Positions 1 through 6,794 of a DNA stretch of 32,220 nt are shown here, piece by piece; the first letter of the stretch is position 1; every line of letters starts with the position of its first letter. The stretch comes from Candidatus Rifleibacterium amylolyticum (lineage in GTDB: Bacteria; Muiribacteriota; Ozemobacteria; Ozemobacterales; Ozemobacteraceae): positions 1 to 32,220 of the forward strand of contig JAACJG010000023.1 of assembly GCA_009917695.1 (NCBI GenBank), read 5' to 3'. The notes under the pieces are model-generated. The model worked only from the letters and a program-made list of their open reading frames with translations, did no database searches and was not told the origin of the DNA. The position numbers and the translations under genes are program-made.

Positions 1-104
1 CTTCTAAATTCAAGTGCAGATCCTCTTCCGCCGCGAAGAGCCTTTTTCAGAAACTTTCGTTGTGAATCAGAAAGCTTGACCACAAACTGCTTTTTTCGGC
101 CCAT
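1..104 (-). CDS. IS630-type transposase, N-terminal fragment (runs off left edge)
   Basis: An open frame starts at ATG 104-102 and leaves the window at base 1, giving about 34 residues beginning MGRKKQFVVKLSDSQRKFL and ending in GGRGSALEFR. A short basic start followed by 'V-KL-(S/T)-x-x-(Q/E)-R' and a helical stretch is typical of the N-terminal helix-turn-helix of IS630/Tc1-like transposases. A GGAGG Shine-Dalgarno sequence lies 5 bases upstream of the ATG on the minus strand. The DDE catalytic domain would lie outside the window, so intactness cannot be judged. No terminal inverted repeat was identified between this start and the neighbouring terminator. It could also be another small DNA-binding protein with a similar start. 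Confidence 0.55.
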   Translation of the reverse strand, partial: MGRKKQFVVKLSDSQRKFLKKALRGGRGSALEFR

Positions 105-168
105 GATGCCCTCCTTCTGGTGCCCTGCTTTAAAAACAGGGTTCAAAGAAGATGATCGCTCAGATAGG

Positions 169-194
169 AAAAAAGTACAAGCTTTTTCTTGTGC
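169..194 (-). terminator. Rho-independent terminator of the nqr operon
   Basis: On the minus strand a 7-bp stem (GCACAAG pairing with CTTGTAC, one G.T pair, 6-base loop) is followed at once by six T. It lies about 20 bases beyond the stop of the last gene of the nqrBCDEF cluster and before the transposase start, where a terminator for the operon is expected. Confidence 0.6.
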
Positions 195-212
195 TTCAAC
201 TTTGACAGACCA

Positions 213-686
213 CTAGGATTGCGCGGTGATGGTTGCGGGATCGAGGATTTCGACAAGAGCCTCGGGGTCGATGCGGTATTCACTGCCATAACCGCCAAAG
301 AAGCCGTGCGCTTCGAGCAGTCGCAGGGTCAGCCGGTTCCATTTCAGGGTTTTGCCGGTTTTCTGATCGATGAGATCAACGTCACCTTTTTCAAACAGGC
401 CGTCGCCCCAGGGGCTTGGAATCTTGCCGCGGTCGTCACGAACCTTAATCAGATAGCGGTTATCAACAAGCACTTCCTGCTCCATCAGGTCCGCACCGCG
501 CTCAGCCAGGTCCTGCAAACAGGCGGCAATCCTGGCGGTATCCAGCTGCAGGCGCTGAACTGTCTGATGATCGACCTCGAGAATATCGGCAAGCTTGCGA
601 TCGTCGTGCCCGAGAAAGCCCTTGAGGGTCAGAACGCCGGGCCGCATTTTTTCCTGAATTCTGTCGAGTTCTGGAGTCTGCTTCAC
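213..686 (-). CDS. Conserved hypothetical protein downstream of nqrF
   Basis: A 157-residue soluble protein with no signal peptide or membrane segment. It starts with GTG at 686, preceded by AAGGA, 13 bases after the nqrF stop, so it is most likely the last gene of the nqr transcript. The N-terminal part (about 1-70) is helical and contains ...GVLTLKGFLGHDDRKLADIL. The second part is mixed, with 'RGKIPSPWGDGLFEKG' and an aromatic/glycine stretch 'EAHGFFGGYGSEYR'. The sequence resembles small uncharacterised proteins of various bacteria, but I cannot name a family or function. Its position suggests a role linked to the Na+-NQR complex or only co-transcription. The gene itself is well supported by start signal, spacing and codon pattern. 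Confidence 0.8.
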   Translation of the reverse strand: MKQTPELDRIQEKMRPGVLTLKGFLGHDDRKLADILEVDHQTVQRLQLDTARIAACLQDLAERGADLMEQEVLVDNRYLIKVRDDRGKIPSPWGDGLFEKGDVDLIDQKTGKTLKWNRLTLRLLEAHGFFGGYGSEYRIDPEALVEILDPATITAQS

Positions 687-699
687 TGCTTGCTTCCTT

Positions 700-1800
700 T
701 CACGAGAACTTGTCGTAGTAAATTCTGTCTTCCGGCATTCCTTTACCGGTCAAAACCTTGACGCAGGCATCGATCATGCCGGGGCTGCCACAAAGATAGG
801 CTTCGAGCTCTTTCATATCGCCGTAGTTGCGGGCGACAACCTCAGTGATAATTCCTTTTTCATAGGGATGATCACTGTCGTCCTTTGAGAGTGCCGGCAC
901 AAATCGAAACCAGGGGTGTTCCTTTTCGATCGCCTTGAATTCTTCGACATAATAGAGATCACGCTGTGATACTGCACCAAAAAAGAAAGTAGCCTTGCGA
1001 TTGCTGATGCCGCGATCGATCATGTCGAGAACGATGCTGCGAATCGGCGCCAGGCCCGATCCGCCAGCGATGCAGACAATCTCGCGATCGGTGTCGCGCA
1101 GAAAAAACTCGCCGAATGGCCCGATCAAACGAACTTTGTCGCCTTCCTTAAGATGTTTGAACACATAAGTGGTGACCATGCCGTTGGGCACGTATCTGAT
1201 AACCAGCTCGATCGCCCGGTTATCGGAAGGAGCAGAACTGATCGAGTAAGCACGCGAAGTCTCTTCTCTGACATCTTCATAAGGTTTGCTGAAGAGATTG
1301 GCGAACTGCCCGGCCTTGAATTTTATGGTTTCACCTTCTGGCAGCTTGAATCTGAGCCCTTTGATGTCATGGGTAAAATCAGTGATGGATTCAATAACCG
1401 TTTCAAATTCTTTGATACTGAGCAACTCTTCGGGGACTTCGATCTTGATGTCACCACGAACCTTTACCTGGCAAGAAAGGCGCACGTCGCTCTTTTTTTC
1501 TTCGTCATTGAGATAAGGCACCTCGGTCGGAAGCAGCGGACCGGCACCTTCGAGCACGCGACATTTGCAGGTGCCGCAGCTGCCACGGCCACCACAACCA
1601 GAAGGCAAAAACAGTTTCTGACCGGCAAGTGAGGTGAGCAGACTGGCGCCGCCCTCAACCTTGAGTACTTTTTCACCCTGATTTACATCTATTGTGCATT
1701 CGCCGTAGTTGGCAAAAAAGAACTCGGCGACCAGAAGCAGCAAAGTCAGGACGCCGCTCAAGGCGCTTAATACAAGCACAGCTGTAATTATCGGTGTCAT
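700..1800 (-). CDS. nqrF: Na+-translocating NADH:quinone oxidoreductase subunit F
   Basis: NqrF is the NADH-oxidising entry subunit: electrons go from NADH to FAD, then to a [2Fe-2S] cluster, then to the membrane subunits. The 366-residue chain shows the family order. An N-terminal transmembrane helix (about 5-30) is followed by a ferredoxin domain with cluster ligands C69, C75, C78 (C-x5-C-x2-C) and C110. An FAD domain has RAYS at 183-186, and a NAD-binding domain has GGSGLAP at 246-252 and 'YLCGSPGMID' near the C terminus. The protein ends with YYDKFS, like other NqrF. It is somewhat shorter than the roughly 400-residue Vibrio protein, but no domain is missing. The ATG at 1800 lies 12 bases after the nqrE stop. 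Confidence 0.96.
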   Translation of the reverse strand: MTPIITAVLVLSALSGVLTLLLLVAEFFFANYGECTIDVNQGEKVLKVEGGASLLTSLAGQKLFLPSGCGGRGSCGTCKCRVLEGAGPLLPTEVPYLNDEEKKSDVRLSCQVKVRGDIKIEVPEELLSIKEFETVIESITDFTHDIKGLRFKLPEGETIKFKAGQFANLFSKPYEDVREETSRAYSISSAPSDNRAIELVIRYVPNGMVTTYVFKHLKEGDKVRLIGPFGEFFLRDTDREIVCIAGGSGLAPIRSIVLDMIDRGISNRKATFFFGAVSQRDLYYVEEFKAIEKEHPWFRFVPALSKDDSDHPYEKGIITEVVARNYGDMKELEAYLCGSPGMIDACVKVLTGKGMPEDRIYYDKFS

Positions 1801-1812
1801 AAAACCTGCCTG

Positions 1813-2412
1813 TCAGTTGATTCTTACGATACCGGAAAACCCGATAAAGGCCATCGCGATTATACCGGTAATGACCAGCGCTATGCCGGCGCCTTCGAGT
1901 TCAGGGATAACCTTGGATTTCTTTTCCATGCGGGCTCTGATGCCGGCCAGTGCGGCAATGGCCAGGGCCCAGCCGGTTCCGGCACCGAGGCCGTAGGCTA
2001 TTGACTGAGTAAAGCTGTATTGCCGGATTACCAGAAACAGCGCACAGCCAAGAATTGCGCAGTTAACGGTTATCAGCGGCAAAAAGATGCCCAGTGTCAG
2101 ATAGAGCAGCGTACTGACGCGCTCGATCACCATTTCGATAATCTGCACGAAAGCTGCGATAACCACGATAAACGCTATATACTGCAGGTATTCAAGCTCA
2201 TACGGAACCAGCAGCTTATGATAAACCAGCCAGTTGATAGGAGCCGTAAAGGTCGAAACAAAGATAACGGCAGCTCCCAGCCCGAGAGAACTCTTGAGAT
2301 CTTTGGAAACAGCCAGAAAGGAACACATACCCAGAAAATTGGTAAGCAGAATGTTGTTGGTAGTAATCGCCGCGAAAAAGATGATAAAGGGGTGAACGTT
2401 CTGTATGTCCAT
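1813..2412 (-). CDS. nqrE: Na+-translocating NADH:quinone oxidoreductase subunit E
   Basis: NqrE is an integral membrane subunit (199 residues, about six transmembrane helices) which, with NqrD, forms an inverted-symmetry pair in the Na+ channel and holds a [2Fe-2S] cluster in the membrane. The two expected half-helix motifs are visible: NFLGMCSFL with C30, and ITVNCAILG with C118. These correspond to the cluster cysteines known from the Vibrio complex. The gene lies 3 bases after nqrD. NqrE and RnfA are homologous, but the operon order and the neighbouring NqrB, NqrC and NqrF identify this as NQR. Confidence 0.95.
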   Translation of the reverse strand: MDIQNVHPFIIFFAAITTNNILLTNFLGMCSFLAVSKDLKSSLGLGAAVIFVSTFTAPINWLVYHKLLVPYELEYLQYIAFIVVIAAFVQIIEMVIERVSTLLYLTLGIFLPLITVNCAILGCALFLVIRQYSFTQSIAYGLGAGTGWALAIAALAGIRARMEKKSKVIPELEGAGIALVITGIIAMAFIGFSGIVRIN

Positions 2413-2415
2413 GCC

Positions 2416-3030
2416 TTACCTCTTTTCTCCACCGGATTTAAAAGCCCTGACGATCCAGATGTAGGTGGCAAGAGCAAAAAATCCGCTCGGCGCTATTACC
2501 ATCATATTCCATTTTGTCCAGTCGGCCGGGATCACCTGGATGCCGAAAAAAGAACCGAGACCGAGAGGTTCACGAATCATCGCGATCGGCAGCAACACCA
2601 GAGAATAACCGATGCCGGCGCCAATGCCATCGAGAATTGAATCGACGGGCTTGTTGGCCATGGCGTAGCCTTCGGTGCGCCCCATGACAATGCAGTTGGT
2701 AATGATCAAACCGACGTAGGGACCAAGTTCGTTGCTGATTTCAGGCAAAAAGGCGTCGAGCACGATTTTGATAAAGATGACATAAGCAGCGATGATCAAA
2801 ACCTGAATTATCATGCGCACACGGCGCGGAATCACGTTACGCATCAATGAAACAGTAAAACACGACATAGCCAGTGTAAAAATCAGGCCAAGACACATTA
2901 CCAGTGTATTTTTAACAAGATTGGTAACGGCAAGAGCTGAGCAGATGCCCAGAATCTGCCCGATAACCGGGTTTTCTTCCCACAGCATTCTTTTGAGGGC
3001 GGCAAAGCCCTTGACCGGACCATTGTTCAA
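2416..3030 (-). CDS. nqrD: Na+-translocating NADH:quinone oxidoreductase subunit D
   Basis: NqrD is the membrane partner of NqrE (204 residues, about six helices). The paired cluster-binding cysteines are present: C30 in GQILGICSALAVT and C113 in LIITNCIVMGR. The start is TTG at 3030, in a TTGA overlap with the nqrC stop, with GGGAGG nine bases upstream. The next in-frame Met is residue 15 and would remove a conserved N-terminal stretch, so TTG is preferred. The four-base overlap implies translational coupling to nqrC. Confidence 0.95.
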   Translation of the reverse strand: MNNGPVKGFAALKRMLWEENPVIGQILGICSALAVTNLVKNTLVMCLGLIFTLAMSCFTVSLMRNVIPRRVRMIIQVLIIAAYVIFIKIVLDAFLPEISNELGPYVGLIITNCIVMGRTEGYAMANKPVDSILDGIGAGIGYSLVLLPIAMIREPLGLGSFFGIQVIPADWTKWNMMVIAPSGFFALATYIWIVRAFKSGGEKR

Positions 3031-3662
3031 TTGCTGTTCCCTCCCTGGTTGAGACTGGCAAAGTAAGCCAGCGACCTGTTGACAATCTTTTCAACAGCGC
3101 TGGAGGTGCCGGTGGCACCGGTAATGCCATCAATTTCATCGCCGCGATTTGCTGATCCTTCGGCAACCATGCGAAAATAAAGGCCATCTGACCGTTTTGT
3201 GGCAAATGATCGTTCTTTGAAGCGCGCCTTGAATTCAGGTTCGCTGATGCGACCGCCAAGCCCCGGAGTTTCGCCATGCCTGGTAAATTCTATGCCCTTT
3301 ATCTGCAGGCTTTTGGCATCGACAGCGATAAAGCCGATGATGTTGTCCCAGAAACCCTGACCGGAAAAGGCAAAAACAAACATTTCATCGCCTGAATTCC
3401 GGCGACGGTAACATTCAAAAGCGGCATCACTGGCAAATTTGACTGGTTCGGTCTGTTCGGCGAACAGAACCGGAACCTCAGAATCAGCGACCGGGCGGTC
3501 TGCCGCTATCAGGCCAAACAGGCCAAGAATCACGCGTTGTCGGGCAACGCTGCGGTTAAGCTCGATACGGTCTTTCAAAACGGCATTTATGCCACTGACG
3601 AGAAGCGTGAACAAGGCAGTGACGGCAACAGTGAACAGAAGGGTTTTGATCTTTTCGCTCAT
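3027..3662 (-). CDS. nqrC: Na+-translocating NADH:quinone oxidoreductase subunit C
   Basis: NqrC is anchored by one N-terminal helix (about 8-26) and carries a covalently attached FMN in its periplasmic domain. The flavinylation motif Dgxt(s/g)AT is present as DGITGAT (178-184), predicting T184 as the FMN acceptor. The family signature HGETPGLGGRI lies at 129-139. The 211-residue protein is slightly shorter than the Vibrio homologue. Its ATG overlaps the nqrB stop (ATGA), and its own stop overlaps the nqrD start. The flavin transferase ApbE needed to load FMN is not encoded in this window. Confidence 0.95.
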   Translation of the reverse strand: MSEKIKTLLFTVAVTALFTLLVSGINAVLKDRIELNRSVARQRVILGLFGLIAADRPVADSEVPVLFAEQTEPVKFASDAAFECYRRRNSGDEMFVFAFSGQGFWDNIIGFIAVDAKSLQIKGIEFTRHGETPGLGGRISEPEFKARFKERSFATKRSDGLYFRMVAEGSANRGDEIDGITGATGTSSAVEKIVNRSLAYFASLNQGGNSN

Positions 3663-4723
3663 GTTGCCGCCTTTAGTGATTTTTCCCAGTTGGTGACGGC
3701 AATTTCGATGAGCGGGCCGAATGTATTGCCTAGCAGTATGGCAAACATGAAGCCGGCATTGAAAGCCGAAAGACTGCGAATAATCGCGGCGAGAAAGCCG
3801 ATCAGAAAGGCGTAGAGCCAGCGGGCGGTATTGTTTATCGGAGCGGTGATCGGCTCGGTTGCCATAAAAATCGAAGCGAACAGGGTGCCACCACCAAAAA
3901 CGTTGACCAGATAGCCCTGCCAGAGCGGTAGTGTATCAAGACCAAGCAGATGCATGATGAGTTTGGCGACAAAAAGCCCAACCAGTGGCCCGACCAGCAG
4001 CGGAATGAAAATTACTTTCTGATATAAAAGCCAGGCCAGCGCCAGCAGCAGAAGAATTGCACTGGTTTCGCCGATGCAGCCATTGATATTGCCGACAATC
4101 AGGCGTTTGAGATCGATCTTGTCGAAAGCCTGCAGCACGCGGTCGGCTTCGGCCTGGTTCTGTGCGGCGAGGGCTTCGCGGCGCACCTGGTTGAGTCGCT
4201 TTACCGAAGTAAGGGTTGTCGCGCTGGTGACAGCATCGATGTTATACATGCTCGAATCGACATCGGCGGTGCGGGTGACCGGAGCATAAGCGGCAAAACC
4301 GGCAGCGCCACCCTGAAATGGCACATACCAGCTGGCAGCCAGAGCCGCCGGAAAGCTGATATACAAGAAGCAGCGGCCGACCATGGCCGGGTTGAAAATG
4401 TTCTTGCCGAAGCCACCAAAGACCATCTTGCCGAAAATCATGCAGAAAAAAGCGCCGACGCCTATCATCCAGAACGGGACATTAGGCGGCGAGATAAGCG
4501 CGAGAAGCGCCCCGGTGACCAGCGCAGAGGCTGAGGCCGGCTTGTTTTCGCGGCGGGTAAAAAGGTATTCGGCCAGCCAGCAGCAAAACATGGAGAAAGC
4601 AACATAAACGGCTGAACGCCAGCCAAAATTGTAGACTGCTCCGGTCAGCGGCAGGCTGAGTGCGATGAGCATGTTTATCTGCGGTTTCTGATACAGCACA
4701 TACTGTTTAAGAAAATTTGACAT
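3659..4723 (-). CDS. nqrB: Na+-translocating NADH:quinone oxidoreductase subunit B
   Basis: NqrB is the large membrane subunit that binds riboflavin and a covalent FMN and forms the main Na+ path. The 354-residue sequence has many hydrophobic helices. The flavinylation motif DAVTSAT at 163-169 predicts T169 as the acceptor, and the family stretches FGGFGKNIFNPAM and GNINGCIGETSA are present. It is shorter than typical NqrB (about 400 residues or more). GGGGAA precedes the ATG at 4723. It is the first gene of the transcript; the usual first gene, nqrA, is not upstream. A promoter is seen about 30 bases before the start. Confidence 0.95.
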   Translation of the reverse strand: MSNFLKQYVLYQKPQINMLIALSLPLTGAVYNFGWRSAVYVAFSMFCCWLAEYLFTRRENKPASASALVTGALLALISPPNVPFWMIGVGAFFCMIFGKMVFGGFGKNIFNPAMVGRCFLYISFPAALAASWYVPFQGGAAGFAAYAPVTRTADVDSSMYNIDAVTSATTLTSVKRLNQVRREALAAQNQAEADRVLQAFDKIDLKRLIVGNINGCIGETSAILLLLALAWLLYQKVIFIPLLVGPLVGLFVAKLIMHLLGLDTLPLWQGYLVNVFGGGTLFASIFMATEPITAPINNTARWLYAFLIGFLAAIIRSLSAFNAGFMFAILLGNTFGPLIEIAVTNWEKSLKAAT

Positions 4724-4749
4724 GGTTCCCCTGCGTTTCTATTATGACG

Positions 4750-4775
4750 CCATGATAATTAATAGCCCATGATAA
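4750..4775. repeat. Pair of 9-bp direct repeats inside the nqr promoter
   Basis: CCATGATAA occurs at 4750-4758 and again at 4767-4775, 17 bp apart. One copy covers the proposed -10 box and the other lies in the spacer. Same-face spacing over a promoter is what a dimeric repressor site can look like, but the repeats are short and may be chance. Confidence 0.35.
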
Positions 4776-4781
4776 AGTCAA
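4752..4781 (-). promoter_or_regulatory. Probable sigma-70 promoter of nqrBCDEF
   Basis: On the minus strand TTGACT (4781-4776) and TATCAT (4757-4752) are separated by 18 bases. Transcription would start near 4745, giving a leader of about 20 bases before nqrB. Confidence 0.5.
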
Positions 4782-4791
4782 ACTAAAGACC

Positions 4792-5045
4792 TCAGCAAAT
4801 AGCGTTAAAATTGAGGATAACAGGCTGTTGCATATTTTGGCAGATGTGCAATATATATATCCGGGCTCTCGGCAGGATACCAACGCTACAACTCTCGCCA
4901 GGCGAGATTATCGGTGAAGAGCCATGGCTCTGCGTCAAAAGTGCCTGACTCAGCCGAGTTGCTCTATCCTGCGCAGCTCGGCATAAGCACCTCCCTGTGC
5001 AAAAAGTTTTCGCTTTTGGTATGCCTGCCTGCGCCCTCAAGCATG
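4792..5045. other. Hairpin-rich intergenic region, possible structured RNA or repeat element
   Basis: No convincing gene lies in the 355 bases between nqrB and the next gene. The stretch holds several inverted repeats: TCTCGCC/GGCGAGA with one central base (4893-4907), the perfect palindrome AGAGCCATGGCTCT (4918-4931), GCCGAG...CTCGGC flanking about 18 bases near 4953-4982, and GCAC/GTGC near 4986-5000. An 82-codon frame crosses it on the minus strand but lacks a ribosome site and resembles no protein I know. The density of stems suggests a structured RNA or a dispersed repeat; I cannot tell which. Confidence 0.4.
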
Positions 5046-5078
5046 AGTCACTCTACATTTTTATTATAACAACTCTGA

Positions 5079-5924
5079 TTAAAGGCTGGCGAAGAGGTTG
5101 TCGAGGGCTTTAAGGCAGTCGAGGGGGTTCGACAGGTTCAAAGCATGACCGGCATCGGGCAGGCGACTGAACTTGACCGCAGGCAGTTTTTCGAGCAATG
5201 CAACCTGGCGCTCGGGCGCGCTGACCTTGTCGGCTTCACCGAGCAGAACCTGAACCGGGCATTTGATTTCGGGCAGGCGCTCATGCACTTCTTTCAGGCT
5301 TCGCAACATGGCATTTTTATCGGTCATCATCGCCATCAGGCTTTCAAACCTGGTATAGCGCGGCAACCAGGTGTCGAGATAATCATCGGTTAGCTTGCCC
5401 GGCGCAAAAACCCGCTCAAGATGCTGCTGCATTTTTGTCTGCGACAACAGTGGCATGAGAATACCCAGCAAGGTTCCGACTATGGCGCCTCTGGCAAGCT
5501 CTGGCAGTGAAGATGGAGTTTCGGAAACATTATCTGGTGTTACGAATGGTGCCAGCATGACAATACCGCGAACTTTTTCGGGGTAGCGTAACGCGACCTT
5601 GCAGGCAATGTAACAGCCGAGTGAATAGCCGACGAGAACTGCCCGGCCACCACATTTTTTATCGATAAGCCCGGCGTAGATCTCAGTATCGAGCCAGGGA
5701 TCGCTGCTATCGTTGATCAGTTCTTCGCTCGACATATGACCAGGTCGATCTGGCATGTGAAAGCGATATTTTTCGGCATTAAAACCATCGAGCAATGAAG
5801 AAAAATCTTTGCGACTGCCGGGATTGCCATGCAGAAAAAGCACGCTTTCGCCTTTTCCAGCCTCTGACAGCGAAATTCTGGTCTCTTTGATCTCTATGGC
5901 CGTGGTCTGTTCGATAGCACCCAT
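5079..5924 (-). CDS. Alpha/beta-hydrolase fold protein
   Basis: A 281-residue cytoplasmic hydrolase of the Abhydrolase_1 type. The oxyanion-side motif LHGNPGSRKDF lies at 31-41. The nucleophile elbow is GYSLG with S101, the acid is probably D232 in LGEADKVSAP, and the base is H260 in PDAGHAL. A variable cap region (about 130-215) separates the core strands and would set substrate choice, which cannot be predicted from sequence. ATG 5924 has AGAGGT seven bases upstream. It stands alone, with about 150 bases to the divergent small-RNA promoter. It could be an esterase, a haloalkane dehalogenase-like enzyme or an epoxide hydrolase-like enzyme; only the fold and catalytic triad are secure. Confidence 0.88.
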   Translation of the reverse strand: MGAIEQTTAIEIKETRISLSEAGKGESVLFLHGNPGSRKDFSSLLDGFNAEKYRFHMPDRPGHMSSEELINDSSDPWLDTEIYAGLIDKKCGGRAVLVGYSLGCYIACKVALRYPEKVRGIVMLAPFVTPDNVSETPSSLPELARGAIVGTLLGILMPLLSQTKMQQHLERVFAPGKLTDDYLDTWLPRYTRFESLMAMMTDKNAMLRSLKEVHERLPEIKCPVQVLLGEADKVSAPERQVALLEKLPAVKFSRLPDAGHALNLSNPLDCLKALDNLFASL

Positions 5925-6044
5925 AATTTACCTCTGCTTGATTTTTAACCATATTAACACAGGTAACCAGAATGACTATACTGTTCTTTTTGTTGCGCCC
6001 ACTTCAGTGAAAACGAACAGATACGGAAAATTTGGCGGGGGGAT

Positions 6045-6072
6045 TTGAAATTTGTGTTCGTACTGTTATAAT
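6045..6072 (+). promoter_or_regulatory. Strong sigma-70 promoter of a small RNA
   Basis: TTGAAA (6045-6050) and a perfect TATAAT (6067-6072) are 16 bases apart. No good open reading frame with a ribosome site follows; instead a stable stem-loop begins within 20 bases. A start near 6079 is predicted. Confidence 0.6.
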
Positions 6073-6078
6073 GAAGGT

Positions 6079-6228
6079 GGCTGGTGGGTACTTTGTACCG
6101 CTGGGGGCACTCCCCCGACCGCGGGACAAAGTGGGAGGTTGAGTGAGTCAGAGAAAGTTGTGCAGCCATATAGAAGGCTGATACTGATTGTTAAATCAGA
6201 CCTGAGGCATGAGTCTCAGTTTTTTTTT
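6079..6228 (+). ncRNA. Putative structured small RNA, about 150 nt, family unknown
   Basis: The transcript is bounded by a strong promoter and a terminator with nine T. Its main feature is a long hairpin: ACTTTGT (6090-6096) pairs with ACAAAGT (6126-6132); after one mismatch CCGC (6098-6101) pairs with GCGG (6121-6124); GGGGG (6103-6107) pairs with CCCCC (6112-6116). Further stems are CAGCC/GGCTG (about 6163-6180) and CTGATT/AATCAG (6184-6199). GGCTG near 6079-6083 could alternatively pair with CAGCC near 6163, closing the molecule. The 63-codon frame over it has no ribosome site and is unlikely to be real. I compared it by eye with 6S RNA, SRP RNA and T-box leaders and found no convincing match. 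Confidence 0.5.
6202..6228 (+). terminator. Rho-independent terminator of the small RNA
   Basis: CTGAG (6202-6206) pairs with CTCAG (6215-6219) and is followed by nine T (6220-6228). Confidence 0.65.
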
Positions 6229-6255
6229 GCGCTTTTTGCCTGAACTGGCTCTAAT

Positions 6256-6378
6256 TCAGAGAATCTCGTTTCTGAATATGCATGCTTCAGGGGAGCAGGG
6301 CGACTTTAGGATAGCGAATCTTCTGCAGGTCTTGCATTCTGGCTGAAGGGCGTGTTTGGAACCTTTTTCCTGTTTCAT
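6256..6378 (-). CDS. Small cysteine-rich protein (40 residues)
   Basis: The frame could start upstream at TTG 6438 (60 residues). The ATG at 6378 has an almost perfect ribosome site, GAGGAGG, five bases before it, and gives MKQEKGSKHALQPECKTCRR... of 40 residues. Cysteines are spaced C-x2-C-x10-C-x4-C, which could bind zinc, but no family is recognised. A possible minus-strand promoter (TGGAAA 6498-6493, 17 bases, TATACT 6475-6470) would serve it. The gene converges on the small-RNA terminator and stops 28 bases from it. The main evidence is the ribosome site; the function is unknown. Confidence 0.45.
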   Translation of the reverse strand: MKQEKGSKHALQPECKTCRRFAILKSPCSPEACIFRNEIL

Positions 6379-6485
6379 TTTAGCCTCCTCAAAATAGATT
6401 CTACTATTACTATCGGCATTCTTTCTCTTAGTCTTCAATGTTTACCACCTTAAAAAAGATTGCGCGCCGAGTATATATGAAAAGC

Positions 6486-6508
6486 AGTCTGATTTCCAGA
6501 CTCTTTTT
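6486..6508. terminator. Possible terminator-like stem-loop
   Basis: AGTCTG (6486-6491) pairs with CAGACT (6497-6502) across a 5-base loop. It is followed on the plus strand by CTTTTT and on the minus strand by GCTTTT. It might end the prfC transcript about 290 bases after its stop, but the distance and imperfect T tract make this weak. Confidence 0.3.
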
Positions 6509-6696
6509 CGACAGAACGTAAAGATTCAGTCTCAGGTGGGATAGCCTGTACTGCGTAGATTCATAGCAACAGGCCATGACTTTTTACGCGTGCTCCCGCC
6601 GACATTACGGGCAATCTCGAATGCTACGACATAGAAGCTCTCTGATTATTTGTCAATTCTCTTTCGGCTGCTTATTCAGAATGCCTATTCATAGAT

Positions 6697-6723
6697 ATCT
6701 GCGTAATCTGTGTCATCTGCGGA
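6697..6723. repeat. Degenerate 9-bp tandem repeat, three units
   Basis: ATCTGCGTA, ATCTGTGTC and ATCTGCGGA lie head to tail. They are followed by an ATGCGCTTCTTCTTCGTGGT-like low-complexity tail. Similar 'atctgcgtaatctgtg' strings are a known kind of intergenic repeat in environmental bacterial genomes (from memory, not searched). Confidence 0.5.
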
Positions 6724-6794
6724 TGCGCTTCTTCTTCGTGGTTTCGCGTCTTAGTGCGATCTTTCGATTACGATTACGAGAACGAAGAGGAGGG

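Larger units (their letters stand above)
6379..6794. other. Intergenic region without a convincing gene
   Basis: Between the small cysteine-rich gene and the prfC stop there is no frame with a ribosome site or protein-like composition. It holds a possible promoter for the small gene, one stem-loop (6486-6508) and a degenerate 9-bp tandem repeat near 6700. The last 120 bases are low in complexity, rich in ttctt, cgatta and gaac words. Confidence 0.5.

Noticed and set aside
700-4723. RNF complex (rnf operon) instead of NQR.
   Set aside because: Subunits D/E are homologous in both, but the ferredoxin/FAD/NAD subunit NqrF and the B-C-D-E-F order are specific to NQR; RnfB and RnfC are absent.
4792-5040. 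82-codon frame on the minus strand upstream of nqrB.
   Set aside because: No ribosome site, no recognisable protein character, and it coincides with several palindromes that explain the sequence better.
6079-6228. 6S RNA, SRP RNA or a T-box leader.
   Set aside because: No closing stem with a large central bubble, no SRP GGAA-tetraloop region, and only a partial GGTACCGC-like word with no downstream aminoacyl-tRNA synthetase or amino acid gene.
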